Under the pieces are notes generated by a model, which was not told the DNA's origin, did no database searches, and worked only from the letters and a program-made list of their open reading frames with translations. From positions 140,706 to 204,705 of the forward strand of contig NKIP01000007.1 of the NCBI GenBank assembly GCA_002256145.1: a stretch of DNA of 64,000 bases. Reading direction: 5' to 3'. The position numbers were made by a program, and so were the translations under genes. Numbering within the stretch: position 1 is the first letter of the stretch; every line of letters begins with the position of its first letter. This DNA comes from Comamonadaceae bacterium PBBC1. GTDB lineage: Bacteria; Pseudomonadota; Gammaproteobacteria; Burkholderiales; Burkholderiaceae_C. This document shows, in pieces, positions 42,126-51,638 of this stretch.

Positions 42126-45100
42126 GACAGTTCCTCTTGTTCGTCTTGTGCAGAGTCTTCGGGCAATGCCTCGACCACGATGTGCGCGGCCCAGTCGCGC
42201 AAAGGGGCATAAACGGCTTGGGCGATTCGCTCAAAATGGCCGCTGTCCAGCACATCGCTGAGCGTGGGGTAGGTGCGGGCCAGCGCCGGGTCTTTGTTGC
42301 GCTCGGCACGCACATGGCTGCTGCCTTCGTACAGGTCGTGCAACGCGTTCAGGTTGTCCGGGTCTTTGAGCCACTGCAAAGCCAGCACCGGGGGCACAGG
42401 CAGGGGCCAGCGCATGCCCTCGGTCCAAGTGTCCAGCAAGACCTGCAACTGGGCGCGGGCCTCTTGTGGCTCTGGAGGCGGCACACGCAGCACCGCATTG
42501 GCCCCCACCACCACACACACCAGGGGCTGCCCCATGGCGGCACTGGCCAGCGAGATCAGCCAGACGTCGATCAATTTTGCAGGCAAGGCCTTGGGCGGTT
42601 TGCCCTTCAAGTCAGCCAAAGCATTGGCCCGCAGGCTGAGCAGCATCCAGGCAGGGCCGTGACGGCTCAAAACGCCGCTCAGGGCATCTTGCAGATGCAC
42701 TTGAGGGTGCGCCAGATCGATCAACACCCGAGGCGCTGGCTGGGGGTAAGCCTGGCGCTCTTGCAGGGCGGCGCCCAGCATCGCCTCGAGCTTGAGGCTG
42801 AGTTTGTGGGCTTCGAGTTCGCCCACGCCTGCCAAGGGCATCGCCCCAGCCTGGCGCAAACGCTGCACCACGCGCTGGGTGTAGCTGGGCATGTTGTGCG
42901 GGGTCAAATCGGTGCTCACATGCTGCAGTTCATGGTCGAGCAGCTGGTACAGGTCCAGCCCCCCCAGTCCAAACAGCTCTTCGTCGGGCAGTTCACTGCG
43001 CTCAACGTCCAAGTTCACCTGCAAGCGTTCACGAAAAAACGCCCCGACCGGTTTTTGCAAAAACCGCCCCAATTGGCCCAGCGTGATGACCGGTGTGCCG
43101 GTGGCCGACTGCAAGGGCTCGAGCTGGATGGGGTCATTCACGGGGTTGCTCGGCTGAGTGTTCGTGGTGCCGTGCAAGTTACCGTTCAAGTTACCGTTCA
43201 AGGCGGCCGCGGCATCACCGGGGTTGGCGTCGGTTTGCGCCGCTCGCCACTCCAGGGCAAAGGTCTGCAACGTGCTGTCTTGTTCAAAATACTGGCGGCT
43301 AAAGGGCTGCAGCGGGTGCACCGTGGTCAGGCGTTTGGCCGTGCCCTCGCCCCACAGCGCATCGATCTCGTCACGCAGCTGCGACACCAGCACCGACGGC
43401 GGTTGTTCGCTGTTGTTGCGCACACTGCGGCCGCTCCAGCTCACGTACAGGGTGCGCCGTGCCGACAACAGGGCTTCCAGCATCAACTGGCGGTCGTCGT
43501 CCCGGCGCGAACGGTCACCCGGGCGGCTCAGGCCGGGCAGGCCCAGCAAGTCAAAGTCGGCTCGAGGGCTGCGGCGCGGGTAGTCGGCGTCGTTCATGCC
43601 CAGCAAACACACCCGCGCAAAAGGAATGGCCCGCATGGGCATGAGCGTGCAAAAGGTCACGCCTCCCGCCCTAAAACGCTGCTCCAGCTTGGGCACCTTG
43701 AGCGCCTCCATCCAGGCTGCGCGGGCCACCGTCAGCGGCACAGCCTGCGCAAAGTCAGCCTGATCGGCGGAGCGGGTCCAGTCGTTCAGGGCCTGATCCA
43801 AAGCCGACAGCGCGTTGCGGTCGGTGTCGTCTTGCGCCTTGAACAAGGCGGCCAAGAGGGCGCGACCGCGCTGGGCCCATTGCAGGGGCGTGGCCTCACT
43901 GGCGCATTGCTGCCACCAGTCCATCAAGGCCTGCAACAGGTGCGCCAAAGCCCCAGCCAATTCGGCGTCCAGCCCCCCGACCTCTGCATAAGGGTCAATA
44001 CCTGCAAGGCCCGGCGCATCGGGCACCGGGTCGGCCCCGCAGGCGTAACCCATCAGCATGCGTTGCACACCAAACAAGGCCGAGTTGTCATCAGCGCAAG
44101 TGTCCAGGCCCAAACCCGCCCGGTGCGGTGCCGACAAGCCCCATCGAATGCCCGAGCCCACCATCCAGCGCGTGAGCGTGGGCAACTGCTCGGGCTTGAG
44201 GCCAAAGCGGGCGGCCAAAGCGGGCACTTCGAGCAGCGCCACCCACTCGCTCATGCGGCTGCGCTGCTGGGGCAAGGCCAACAACCACTCCACAGCATGG
44301 ATCAAGGGGCTGGTGGCCTGCGCCCCCAAGTCGGCAATGTCATAGGGAATAAAACGCGCATCGCCCCGCTTGTACTGGCCAAACACGGCGCGGATGGCCG
44401 GGGCCATGACTTCGATGTCGGGCACCATCACCACCACGTCGCGCGGCGAGACCTCGGGTTGGGCGTGAAACCACAGCAAAAGCTGGTCATGAAGCACCTC
44501 GAGTTCACGCACCGGGCTGTGGGCCACTTTGAAAACCAGCGAGTCATCGCTCGAGTCCAGCGCGGCCTCGACCGGCTCCTGGCTCGACTTCAAATCGCGG
44601 ATGCGGTTTTGCAGTTGCGTGAGCAAACGGCGGCCGTCGGCCCCCGGCGCATCGTCAAACAGATCCAGGCGAACACCCGGATGACGCTCTTGCGCCGCTT
44701 GCAGGTCGTCAAAGGCGTCCAGCTGCCGAATGAAGTCGCGCCCCTGTCGCCCCCAAGCGGCCAGCAAAGTCGGCGCGTGCAAATGCATCTGCTCAAAATC
44801 CACGGTCGACAGGTTGTCTTTCTTGTAGGCGTGGCGTCTGCGCTCGGCCCGCAGCGCATCGCGCCCGTCCATGATGTCGCCCCAGTGGTGCTGGCAAGGG
44901 TTGGGTACGGCCAGCAGGACTTGGCTGTGCGCCGACAAAGCGGCCAACATGTCCAGCAACTGGCTGGGCATGTGACTCATGCCAAAGACCGACACGCGCC
45001 GCGCCACCGGACTGGCCAGCGCCTGGCCCGACTGCAAAAGTGCCAGCGCACGCAGATGCAAAGCTGGCCGAGTGGCCTGTTTTTCTGCATCGGTCAAAGT

Positions 45101-45715
45101 GGCCAGCACACGCCGCCACAGCTCGGCCTGCCACCGCTGGTCCTCGGGCAAGAGGCCCGCCTTGTCATCGGGGCGCACGGGCTGGCCCGACTGGCGGCGC
45201 AACACATCGCGCCCCTCGGCCCAGTCTTGCAACCAATCGGGGCGGTAAATTTGGTACTGGTCAAACAAGTCGGCCAAACGACTGGCCAACTGCAACAGGC
45301 GCTCGGGTTCAGGCTCGGGTCGCTTGCCACGCAAATAACCGGCCACGGGCTGAAACACCGGATCGCCCACACAGGCCGGCAACAAAGCCATCAAACGCCA
45401 CGTCATGGGCAATTTGTCCAGCGGTGAGTCTGGCGGCACGTTGCTCGCGCCCAGCACTTGGCGGTAGGTGCGCCACAAAAACCGCGAAGGCAGCTCCACC
45501 CGGGTGGCCGCGCAGACGCCCCCGCCAGGTCCGCCCTGCCCGGCCAGCGCCATCTTGATCCACTCGGCCATGCCGTTGCTTTGCACCAGCACCACCTCCT
45601 GCTCGAGCGCAGCCAAAGGCTGGCGCATCAACCAAGCCGACAAGGTTTCGGCCAACACCTCAGAGCGGTGGCTGTGCAGGGCCAAAAAGCCAGGGACGAT
45701 CGAAGAAGTGGTCAT
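42122..45715 (-). CDS. recC: exodeoxyribonuclease V subunit gamma
   Basis: RecC sequence (LHSHRSEVLAETLSAWL, VVLVQSNGMAEWIK, FCTLMPMRAIPFARVCLLGMNDADYPR). Confidence 0.95.
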   Translation of the reverse strand: MTTSSIVPGFLALHSHRSEVLAETLSAWLMRQPLAALEQEVVLVQSNGMAEWIKMALAGQGGPGGGVCAATRVELPSRFLWRTYRQVLGASNVPPDSPLDKLPMTWRLMALLPACVGDPVFQPVAGYLRGKRPEPEPERLLQLASRLADLFDQYQIYRPDWLQDWAEGRDVLRRQSGQPVRPDDKAGLLPEDQRWQAELWRRVLATLTDAEKQATRPALHLRALALLQSGQALASPVARRVSVFGMSHMPSQLLDMLAALSAHSQVLLAVPNPCQHHWGDIMDGRDALRAERRRHAYKKDNLSTVDFEQMHLHAPTLLAAWGRQGRDFIRQLDAFDDLQAAQERHPGVRLDLFDDAPGADGRRLLTQLQNRIRDLKSSQEPVEAALDSSDDSLVFKVAHSPVRELEVLHDQLLLWFHAQPEVSPRDVVVMVPDIEVMAPAIRAVFGQYKRGDARFIPYDIADLGAQATSPLIHAVEWLLALPQQRSRMSEWVALLEVPALAARFGLKPEQLPTLTRWMVGSGIRWGLSAPHRAGLGLDTCADDNSALFGVQRMLMGYACGADPVPDAPGLAGIDPYAEVGGLDAELAGALAHLLQALMDWWQQCASEATPLQWAQRGRALLAALFKAQDDTDRNALSALDQALNDWTRSADQADFAQAVPLTVARAAWMEALKVPKLEQRFRAGGVTFCTLMPMRAIPFARVCLLGMNDADYPRRSPRADFDLLGLPGLSRPGDRSRRDDDRQLMLEALLSARRTLYVSWSGRSVRNNSEQPPSVLVSQLRDEIDALWGEGTAKRLTTVHPLQPFSRQYFEQDSTLQTFALEWRAAQTDANPGDAAAALNGNLNGNLHGTTNTQPSNPVNDPIQLEPLQSATGTPVITLGQLGRFLQKPVGAFFRERLQVNLDVERSELPDEELFGLGGLDLYQLLDHELQHVSTDLTPHNMPSYTQRVVQRLRQAGAMPLAGVGELEAHKLSLKLEAMLGAALQERQAYPQPAPRVLIDLAHPQVHLQDALSGVLSRHGPAWMLLSLRANALADLKGKPPKALPAKLIDVWLISLASAAMGQPLVCVVVGANAVLRVPPPEPQEARAQLQVLLDTWTEGMRWPLPVPPVLALQWLKDPDNLNALHDLYEGSSHVRAERNKDPALARTYPTLSDVLDSGHFERIAQAVYAPLRDWAAHIVVEALPEDSAQDEQEELS

Positions 45716-46043
45716 GTGCGTCAATTGAGAGACAAACACCGAGTCCAGGCGGGCCATCCATCGGCCCCGCCTTGGCAAACGGAAGCCTACAAGAATAGCC
45801 GCAAAACAATGGCCCATGCCCGCACGCAGTGCGAGAAGCAAGCCCTCAACTGCCTATTTTTAAGGCACACCCCGCCAAGCCAACAGGCATGCGCCCTCGC
45901 AGGCTTGTTCCATCACTTATCCACAGCTTTGAGCCCGGTGTTTGGGGACAGCCATCGCGGCAAAAAACAAGCTTGGGGGTGATGACAGAAGCTCGAATCA
46001 AACACTTATACTTGCACATATGTTTGGTTTTTGGAGCTTGACC

Positions 46044-46274
46044 ATGTCACAAATCACGCTGTATCTGGACGATGCCACACAGGCCTTGGTGGATGAAGCC
46101 GCAAAAGCCAACGGTGTCTCCAAAAGCCGCTGGGTGGCGGACATCATTCGCACCTATGCTGCACACGATTGGCCACAAGACTGTTTGGCGCTGGCGGGTC
46201 GTTTTTCGGACTTTCCTTTGCAGGGTGATAGCGCCAAAGAACAGCCCACCGATGTCCCGCGCCATTCTTTTTAA
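46044..46274 (+). CDS. ribbon-helix-helix/VapB-like antitoxin
   Basis: MSQITLYLDDATQALVDEAAKANGVSKSRWVADIIR. Confidence 0.85.
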   Translation: MSQITLYLDDATQALVDEAAKANGVSKSRWVADIIRTYAAHDWPQDCLALAGRFSDFPLQGDSAKEQPTDVPRHSF

Positions 46275-46283
46275 TCAGCGACC

Positions 46284-46688
46284 ATGTTGATCCTGGACAG
46301 CAACACCATCAGCGATTACTTCAGGGGCGACCCGCAAGTCGTGCCTCGCATGCAAGCGCTCAGGCCGGGCACCCTGGGCGTTCCGGCCGTTGTGGAATAC
46401 GAGTTGCGCTATGGTTTGTTGCGCTTGCCTCAAGATGCGGCCACACCCCGGTTGGCCGCTTTGACGCAATTTCTTCGCCCCTTGCAAATGCTGCCTTTCG
46501 ATCACGAATGCGCTGCACATGCGGCCAAACTTCGCGTCGCACTGGAAGCCGCTGGCACCCCCATCGGTCCGCACGACACCCTGATTGCAGCCACCGCATT
46601 GCGCCACCAAGCCACCTTGATCACGCGCAATGTGCGTGAATTTTCACGGGTGCCTGGCCTGCAATGGATCAACTGGCATGAGGATTAG
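46284..46688 (+). CDS. VapC-like PIN-domain toxin
   Basis: MLILDSNTISDYFRGDPQV ... GTPIGPHDTLIAATALRHQATLITRNVREFSRVPGLQWINW. Confidence 0.9.
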   Translation: MLILDSNTISDYFRGDPQVVPRMQALRPGTLGVPAVVEYELRYGLLRLPQDAATPRLAALTQFLRPLQMLPFDHECAAHAAKLRVALEAAGTPIGPHDTLIAATALRHQATLITRNVREFSRVPGLQWINWHED

Positions 46689-46747
46689 CGATCAATCAGG
46701 CGCTGCGTGGGGGTGCCCCGCCGCCCGGGCGATGGGAGGAGGTCTGC

Positions 46748-46786
46748 TAGGCTTTATCGCGGCGAGGGCACCGCTCCTACAAAAAG
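46748..46786 (-). repeat. REP-like singlet (GTAGGAGCGGTGCCCTCGCCGCGATAA)
   Basis: ttatcgcggcgagggcaccgctcctac on + strand; GTAG head with imperfect stem-loop. Confidence 0.6.
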
Positions 46787-46813
46787 GCTTTGAGCCAACA
46801 TCACCCGGCTGGC

Positions 46814-47995
46814 TCAATTGAGCCAGCCTAAGCGCTCAAACGTCCAGAACAAACCCAACACCACGATGGCCGAGGAGCCTCCAAACACCAGCACCCAGCG
46901 GTAAAACCAGGTGCGCCGCAAACCCCAGGCCAAGGGCAAAAACGCCCCCACAATGGCCAGTTGCCCCAACTCGACCCCCAAGTTAAAGCCGCCCAATGCG
47001 GCCAGCAAGGCGCTGGCGGGCAAGCCCAAGTCCAGCAACACACTGGCAAACCCAAAGCCGTGCACCAAGCCAAACACAAACGCCAGACGCCAGCGCTTGA
47101 GGGCACTGAAACCCAACAGGTTGTTCAGTGCCGCCAGCACCACCGACAAGGCAATGGCAGGCTCCACCCAATCAGCAGGCGGCGTGAGCACGTCCGTGAT
47201 GGTCAGCCCCAGCGTGATGGAGTGCGCCACCGTGAAGGCCGTGACCACCGCCAACACATCCATGACCACGGGCCTTGCTTGCGGGGCGGCAGGCCAATGC
47301 GTCACCCTTTGGCGTGTGGCTTGCAAAGGGGCCAGCAGCAAGAGGCTGAGCAAAAAAACAATGTGATCGATGCCGATCCAGATGTGCCACACACCCTCCA
47401 GGATGTAACGGCCAAAGACCTTCCATGGGCGGCTGTCTGCCAGGCTGACCTGCGCCTCTGGCCTGTCCGGGCTGAGCAAAACGCTGCTTTGCACACCCGC
47501 CAGATCCACCTTGAGCAAGCCTCGGTGCAAGCTGTCACGGTCAAACATCAAGCCATAGCGCAGCCCCAAACTGGCGTTGGCCGCGTCGGCCGCCGAAGAC
47601 AGGCCCGGGCATTGCACCGCCCACAGGGCACTGAGGTATGTGCCGTCGGCTCGCTCGCTCGCTTGCAAGTCGGCGGTGCCCAAGGTACAGGCTTGGCCAC
47701 TGGCCGTCAGACCAAGGCCTTGGGCCAACCAAAGCTGCAGCTCAGCGCTTCGGGCCTGGGTTTCAGCCCAAGTGACCTGGCCATCACGGTCTGCGTCCAG
47801 ATCAAAAATCAGGTCCACGTCGCGCCAATGAACATCGGCTCGCAAGCTCAGCTCAGAACCCGATGCGCTGAGCGTCAAAAAACTGTTGCTGCTGGAGTGC
47901 GCCTGCACCCCTTGTGCACACAAAAGTCCCACCCAAACCATGGCAAACGCCACAAGCCCATGGCGAAGCCCACCCCGTTGAGACAAGATCATCAT
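46814..47995 (-). CDS. HupE/UreJ family membrane protein
   Basis: WHIWIGIDHIVFLLSLLLLAPL, HSITLGLTI, FGLVHGFGFASVLLDLGLP. Confidence 0.9.
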   Translation of the reverse strand: MMILSQRGGLRHGLVAFAMVWVGLLCAQGVQAHSSSNSFLTLSASGSELSLRADVHWRDVDLIFDLDADRDGQVTWAETQARSAELQLWLAQGLGLTASGQACTLGTADLQASERADGTYLSALWAVQCPGLSSAADAANASLGLRYGLMFDRDSLHRGLLKVDLAGVQSSVLLSPDRPEAQVSLADSRPWKVFGRYILEGVWHIWIGIDHIVFLLSLLLLAPLQATRQRVTHWPAAPQARPVVMDVLAVVTAFTVAHSITLGLTITDVLTPPADWVEPAIALSVVLAALNNLLGFSALKRWRLAFVFGLVHGFGFASVLLDLGLPASALLAALGGFNLGVELGQLAIVGAFLPLAWGLRRTWFYRWVLVFGGSSAIVVLGLFWTFERLGWLN

Positions 47996-49266
47996 GGTCG
48001 GCCCCCTGTCCAGCTGGGATGTGACTGGAGCTGCGCCAACAGGGGCTTCAATTGGGGATCGGTGTAGCCGGTTTTTTGGGCCCAAATGAGCACCGGTTCC
48101 GCCGCGCGGGCTTGGCCCAGAGCCAGCGCAGCCTGAATAAACAGCAGCGCATCGGGGGGTTCTTTTTGCAGCTGCCAATTTTGGATCGACAAGGCCAGCC
48201 CCGCTTTCACGTCGCGGCCATAGCTGATTAGGTAAATCAAGGCAGGCCGCTCGATCAGTGACTCTTGCCGCTGCCCTTGCGATTGCTGACGCGCCTCGAA
48301 CTGTTGGGCCAAACGGGATTCATCGGCATCTTTCAGCCCCCGGCTGGCCAGCAGGGCTTGCATCAGCAGGGCGTCGGTCATGATGGCCGTGCCACTTTGC
48401 GCTTGGCCAGGGGTTGCCATGGCGATGGTTTTGGCTTGCTTGAACTGGCCTTGCTGATTGAGCAAGTCGGCCAAAGACAGGCGAATCAGATGCGACTGCG
48501 GACTGACTTTCAGGCGCTGCCCCCACACCTCCAGGGCACGCGCAGGCTGCCCGGCCACGCGGTGCGCCTCACCCCTGTGAAAACTCAACCAGTCTTGCGA
48601 CGAGTCGTCTTGAAAGCGGGCCCATCGAATCGCGCGGCTCAGCATGTCCACCGCGTCCAAGGGCTGACCACTGCGGTAACGCAAAACCGCGCGGTAGACC
48701 AAGGCTTCCTCGTCGCCAAAACGCCGGGCGATCTCGTCGGCGTCTTGCTCGGCGGCTCGCATGTCGGCCAACAACAGATGCAAGGCAAAGCGCCAAGACC
48801 ACAATTCAGGGCGACCGGGCTCCAGGGCAATGGCCCGCTCAATGTCCTGCAGCCCCTCCTGGAAATCATGAAAGCCCTGCTTGACCAAACCTCTTAAAAA
48901 ATAAGCCTCGGCAGGCAAATTTTGCGCATGCCACCAAGGGCTCAAAGCCGCCTTGGCCGAGCCATACCAACGCAAATCACCCTCGGTCAGGCCCAATGTA
49001 AAAACGGCCCGGGCATAGGCCAGCGATACGCTCAAATCTTGAGGTTGGGCACGCCAGGCCTTGTCCAAAGTGCGCCAAGCGGCCTGGCGGTCACTGCCAG
49101 CATGCACCGACGTGGGCAACACCACATGCGTCTGTGACGGTTTGAAACGCTCTTGCGCCGAGGCCAGTGACGCCCCCCAACACAGCACGCACAAGGCCAC
49201 AGTTGCACGGGTTGGCAGGGGAATGGCACGCACTGAAGTGGGCCGACGACTTTTGTCCATGTTCAA
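47992..49266 (-). CDS. tetratricopeptide-repeat protein
   Basis: Repeated helical pairs (QDIERAIALEPGRPELWSWRFALH, LVYRAVLRYRSGQPLDAVDMLSRAIRWARF); signal-like N-terminus. Confidence 0.75.
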   Translation of the reverse strand: MNMDKSRRPTSVRAIPLPTRATVALCVLCWGASLASAQERFKPSQTHVVLPTSVHAGSDRQAAWRTLDKAWRAQPQDLSVSLAYARAVFTLGLTEGDLRWYGSAKAALSPWWHAQNLPAEAYFLRGLVKQGFHDFQEGLQDIERAIALEPGRPELWSWRFALHLLLADMRAAEQDADEIARRFGDEEALVYRAVLRYRSGQPLDAVDMLSRAIRWARFQDDSSQDWLSFHRGEAHRVAGQPARALEVWGQRLKVSPQSHLIRLSLADLLNQQGQFKQAKTIAMATPGQAQSGTAIMTDALLMQALLASRGLKDADESRLAQQFEARQQSQGQRQESLIERPALIYLISYGRDVKAGLALSIQNWQLQKEPPDALLFIQAALALGQARAAEPVLIWAQKTGYTDPQLKPLLAQLQSHPSWTGGRP

Positions 49267-49365
49267 CGTGTGCCTTTGATGATCGCTACGATGTTAGTGT
49301 GTGTTGGCTTACCCTGATGCGCAATTCTGGCCTTTTTTCCATTCTCTTCGCTCGAAGGTATTTTT

Positions 49366-49518
49366 ATGAAATTCGTGATGACCGCTTTTGTTTCCGCTTT
49401 CATGTTGGTGTCCATGCCTGCCTTCGCTGGCAGCCACGGTGGCGGCAAAATGGACGACAAAAAAGTCGACTGCTCCAAAAAAGAAAACGAAACCAACCCT
49501 GCTTGCGTGAAGAAATAA
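49366..49518 (+). CDS. 50-aa secreted peptide, not in ORF track
   Basis: MKFVMTAFVSAFMLVSMPAFAGSHGGGKMDDKKVDCSKKENETNPACVKK; signal peptide, two Cys, followed by strong terminator. Confidence 0.65.
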   Translation: MKFVMTAFVSAFMLVSMPAFAGSHGGGKMDDKKVDCSKKENETNPACVKK

Positions 49519-49536
49519 ATCCCTTCGCCCTCTGCA

Positions 49537-49562
49537 CCAACCCCTCTTGAGGGGTTTTTTTT
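49537..49562 (+). terminator. rho-independent terminator
   Basis: aaCCCCTCttGAGGGGtttttttt. Confidence 0.85.
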
Positions 49563-49743
49563 CGGGTTCATTGCACCCGGTGCCTGGTCATTGGTTCAAG
49601 ACATGACATGGCGTCAACCTGAAATAACACGAACAGATGTCATCTTTGATTTACAAGCGATAACACCTAGGCACTGAAGGCTTTCAAGCCTTGCAACCCT
49701 TGTTTCAAAAGGTTATTGTCAAGTCTTATTTACGGATCACTTG

Positions 49744-50661
49744 ATGTACCTCAATTCAGCGGGCCTTCACTTCAACCCGCTCAGGGTCTACGCCAACACC
49801 TTGTTGACCTGGATGTCCTCATGGGGTCAGGGTCACAACCCATCAGCCATGCAGCAGTCACGCAACACCGATTTTTCGAACGGTCAAGACGAGTGCAAAA
49901 AATCGCTGACCCAGGTGATCGAAACCCAGATCATCCCGCGCCTGGTGCAAGCCCACAGGGTGGAAACCCGTGCGCAGACCCGTGAGCTGCCTGGCGGCCC
50001 AACCATCTCCATGAAACAGGTGGCCACCTTTGTGGCGCTGAGCAAATCCAGCCAAACCTCTGAAACCACGCAGTTCATCGACCAACTGCTGCACGACGGT
50101 GTGACCACCGACTGCATTTTTCTGGAGCTGATCGCACCTGCCGCCCGCCAACTCGGCCAAATGTGGGAACAAGACCTGTGCGATTTCACAGAAGTGACCT
50201 GCGGCTTGGTGCGCATGCACGAAATCACCCACCGCCTGGGTTTTGAATACCAAAACGGCCCCCAACTCGGCGGCGATGTGCAACGCATCATGTTGGCCTC
50301 GGCCCCCGGATCGCAGCACTTTTTGGGCATGACCATCGTTTCTGATTTCTTTCGCAAAGCAGGCTGGGATGTGGTCATCGAAATTTCGCTCAGCGAAAAA
50401 GAACTGGTCCACGCCGTCAGCAACGAGTGGTTTGACGTGATCGGCATTTCTTGCGCCACCGAAGCACAGCTCAAGGCCCTGCCCGGCCTGATCCGTGCAC
50501 TCAAAGGCGCTTCGGGCAACCCTGAGCCCGGCGTCTTGTTGGGTGGCCCCATTTTTACCGTGCAAGAGCACGACGCCCGAAGCCTGGGTGCCGACGGCAT
50601 TTGCATCGACGTCAAAGAGGCGGTCGCCTTGGCCGCTTCTTTCCGCACGCGCCCAGACTGA
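49744..50661 (+). CDS. cobalamin-binding regulator, AerR/PpaA-like
   Basis: DGVTTDCIFLELIAPAARQLGQMWEQDLCDFTEVTCGLVRMHEI helical domain plus B12-binding-like Rossmann C-terminal half. Confidence 0.75.
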   Translation: MYLNSAGLHFNPLRVYANTLLTWMSSWGQGHNPSAMQQSRNTDFSNGQDECKKSLTQVIETQIIPRLVQAHRVETRAQTRELPGGPTISMKQVATFVALSKSSQTSETTQFIDQLLHDGVTTDCIFLELIAPAARQLGQMWEQDLCDFTEVTCGLVRMHEITHRLGFEYQNGPQLGGDVQRIMLASAPGSQHFLGMTIVSDFFRKAGWDVVIEISLSEKELVHAVSNEWFDVIGISCATEAQLKALPGLIRALKGASGNPEPGVLLGGPIFTVQEHDARSLGADGICIDVKEAVALAASFRTRPD

Positions 50662-50769
50662 GCCCCCGCTGGGCTTGCCCTTGAGGGGCAAAGACCATTC
50701 ACACCTTGGCGCTGCGCTGCGAGCGGGTCTGCGTTAAAAGCTTGGCTTGGCTCCCATGAAAGCGCTTTT

Positions 50770-51219
50770 GTGAACAACGCCCCCCTTGGCTCCGCAACCA
50801 CCGACTTGCCCCACCCATCGCCGCCCCATGCGCCAACAGGCCCCGACATGCCCACCGCGTGTGGCACGCTGACGGTGATGTACGACGGCTCTTGCCCTTT
50901 GTGCCAACGCGAAATCGGTCTTTACCAATCTGTCACCCCTTTGCAGCCCGTGGCATGGCTGGACGTGAGCGCGGCGAATTTGACACCCGCAACACGCCAG
51001 CAACTCATGGCCCGCTTTCACGTTCAACAAAGCGACGGCCAACTGCTCAGCGGCGCTGCAGCCTTTGTGGCCCTGTGGCTGAACATGCCCGGCTGGCGCT
51101 GGCTGGGTCGGCTGGGCCGTTTACCCGGCGTGACACCTGTGTTGGAAGTGCTTTACCGTGGCTTTTTGCCGCTTCGCCCCACGCTGCAAAAGTGGGTCAA
51201 AAAACACACCGCGCCTTGA
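50770..51219 (+). CDS. DUF393 (thiol-disulfide oxidoreductase DCC-like) protein
   Basis: VMYDGSCPLCQREIGLYQ; start 50770 or 50848. Confidence 0.85.
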   Translation: MNNAPLGSATTDLPHPSPPHAPTGPDMPTACGTLTVMYDGSCPLCQREIGLYQSVTPLQPVAWLDVSAANLTPATRQQLMARFHVQQSDGQLLSGAAAFVALWLNMPGWRWLGRLGRLPGVTPVLEVLYRGFLPLRPTLQKWVKKHTAP

Positions 51220-51233
51220 GCCCTGCACCCTTG

Positions 51234-51632
51234 ATGCCCAGCACACCCTTTGCACTGGACCGTGCTCTCGACCCTGTGGTCGCCCCCTTCATCGCCCCTG
51301 CCATAGACCCCGCCCGCGTGTCCGCCATCGTGGCCATGGCTTGGCAAGACAACACGCCCTTTGAAGCCATTGCCTTGCAATTTGAGCTGAACGAAACCCA
51401 GGTGATTGCCTTGATGCGCGAGCACCTCAAACCCCGATCGTTCAAAGTCTGGCGCATGCGGGTGCGTGGCCGCACGGCCAAGCATTCGGCCTTGCACCAA
51501 GCCAAACACCACAGCAGTCACCCCCTGGTGTGCAGCCCCAACAGCTTGGCCGCGCTGGCGCTTTTGCACCCGGATGACAGCGAAGACTATCCCCTGCCCC
51601 CAGCCAACATCACGCGCCAGTCTTTGCGCTGA
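51234..51632 (+). CDS. TIGR03643-like protein
   Basis: AIVAMAWQDNTPFEAIALQFELNETQVIALMREHLKPRSFKVWRMRVRGRTAKH. Confidence 0.75.
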   Translation: MPSTPFALDRALDPVVAPFIAPAIDPARVSAIVAMAWQDNTPFEAIALQFELNETQVIALMREHLKPRSFKVWRMRVRGRTAKHSALHQAKHHSSHPLVCSPNSLAALALLHPDDSEDYPLPPANITRQSLR

Positions 51633-51638
51633 AGTGGC

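Noticed and set aside
42137-45427. 1096-aa + strand ORF opposite recC
   Set aside because: Antisense shadow of recC with low-complexity composition (Gln/His/Arg-rich), no domain recognised.
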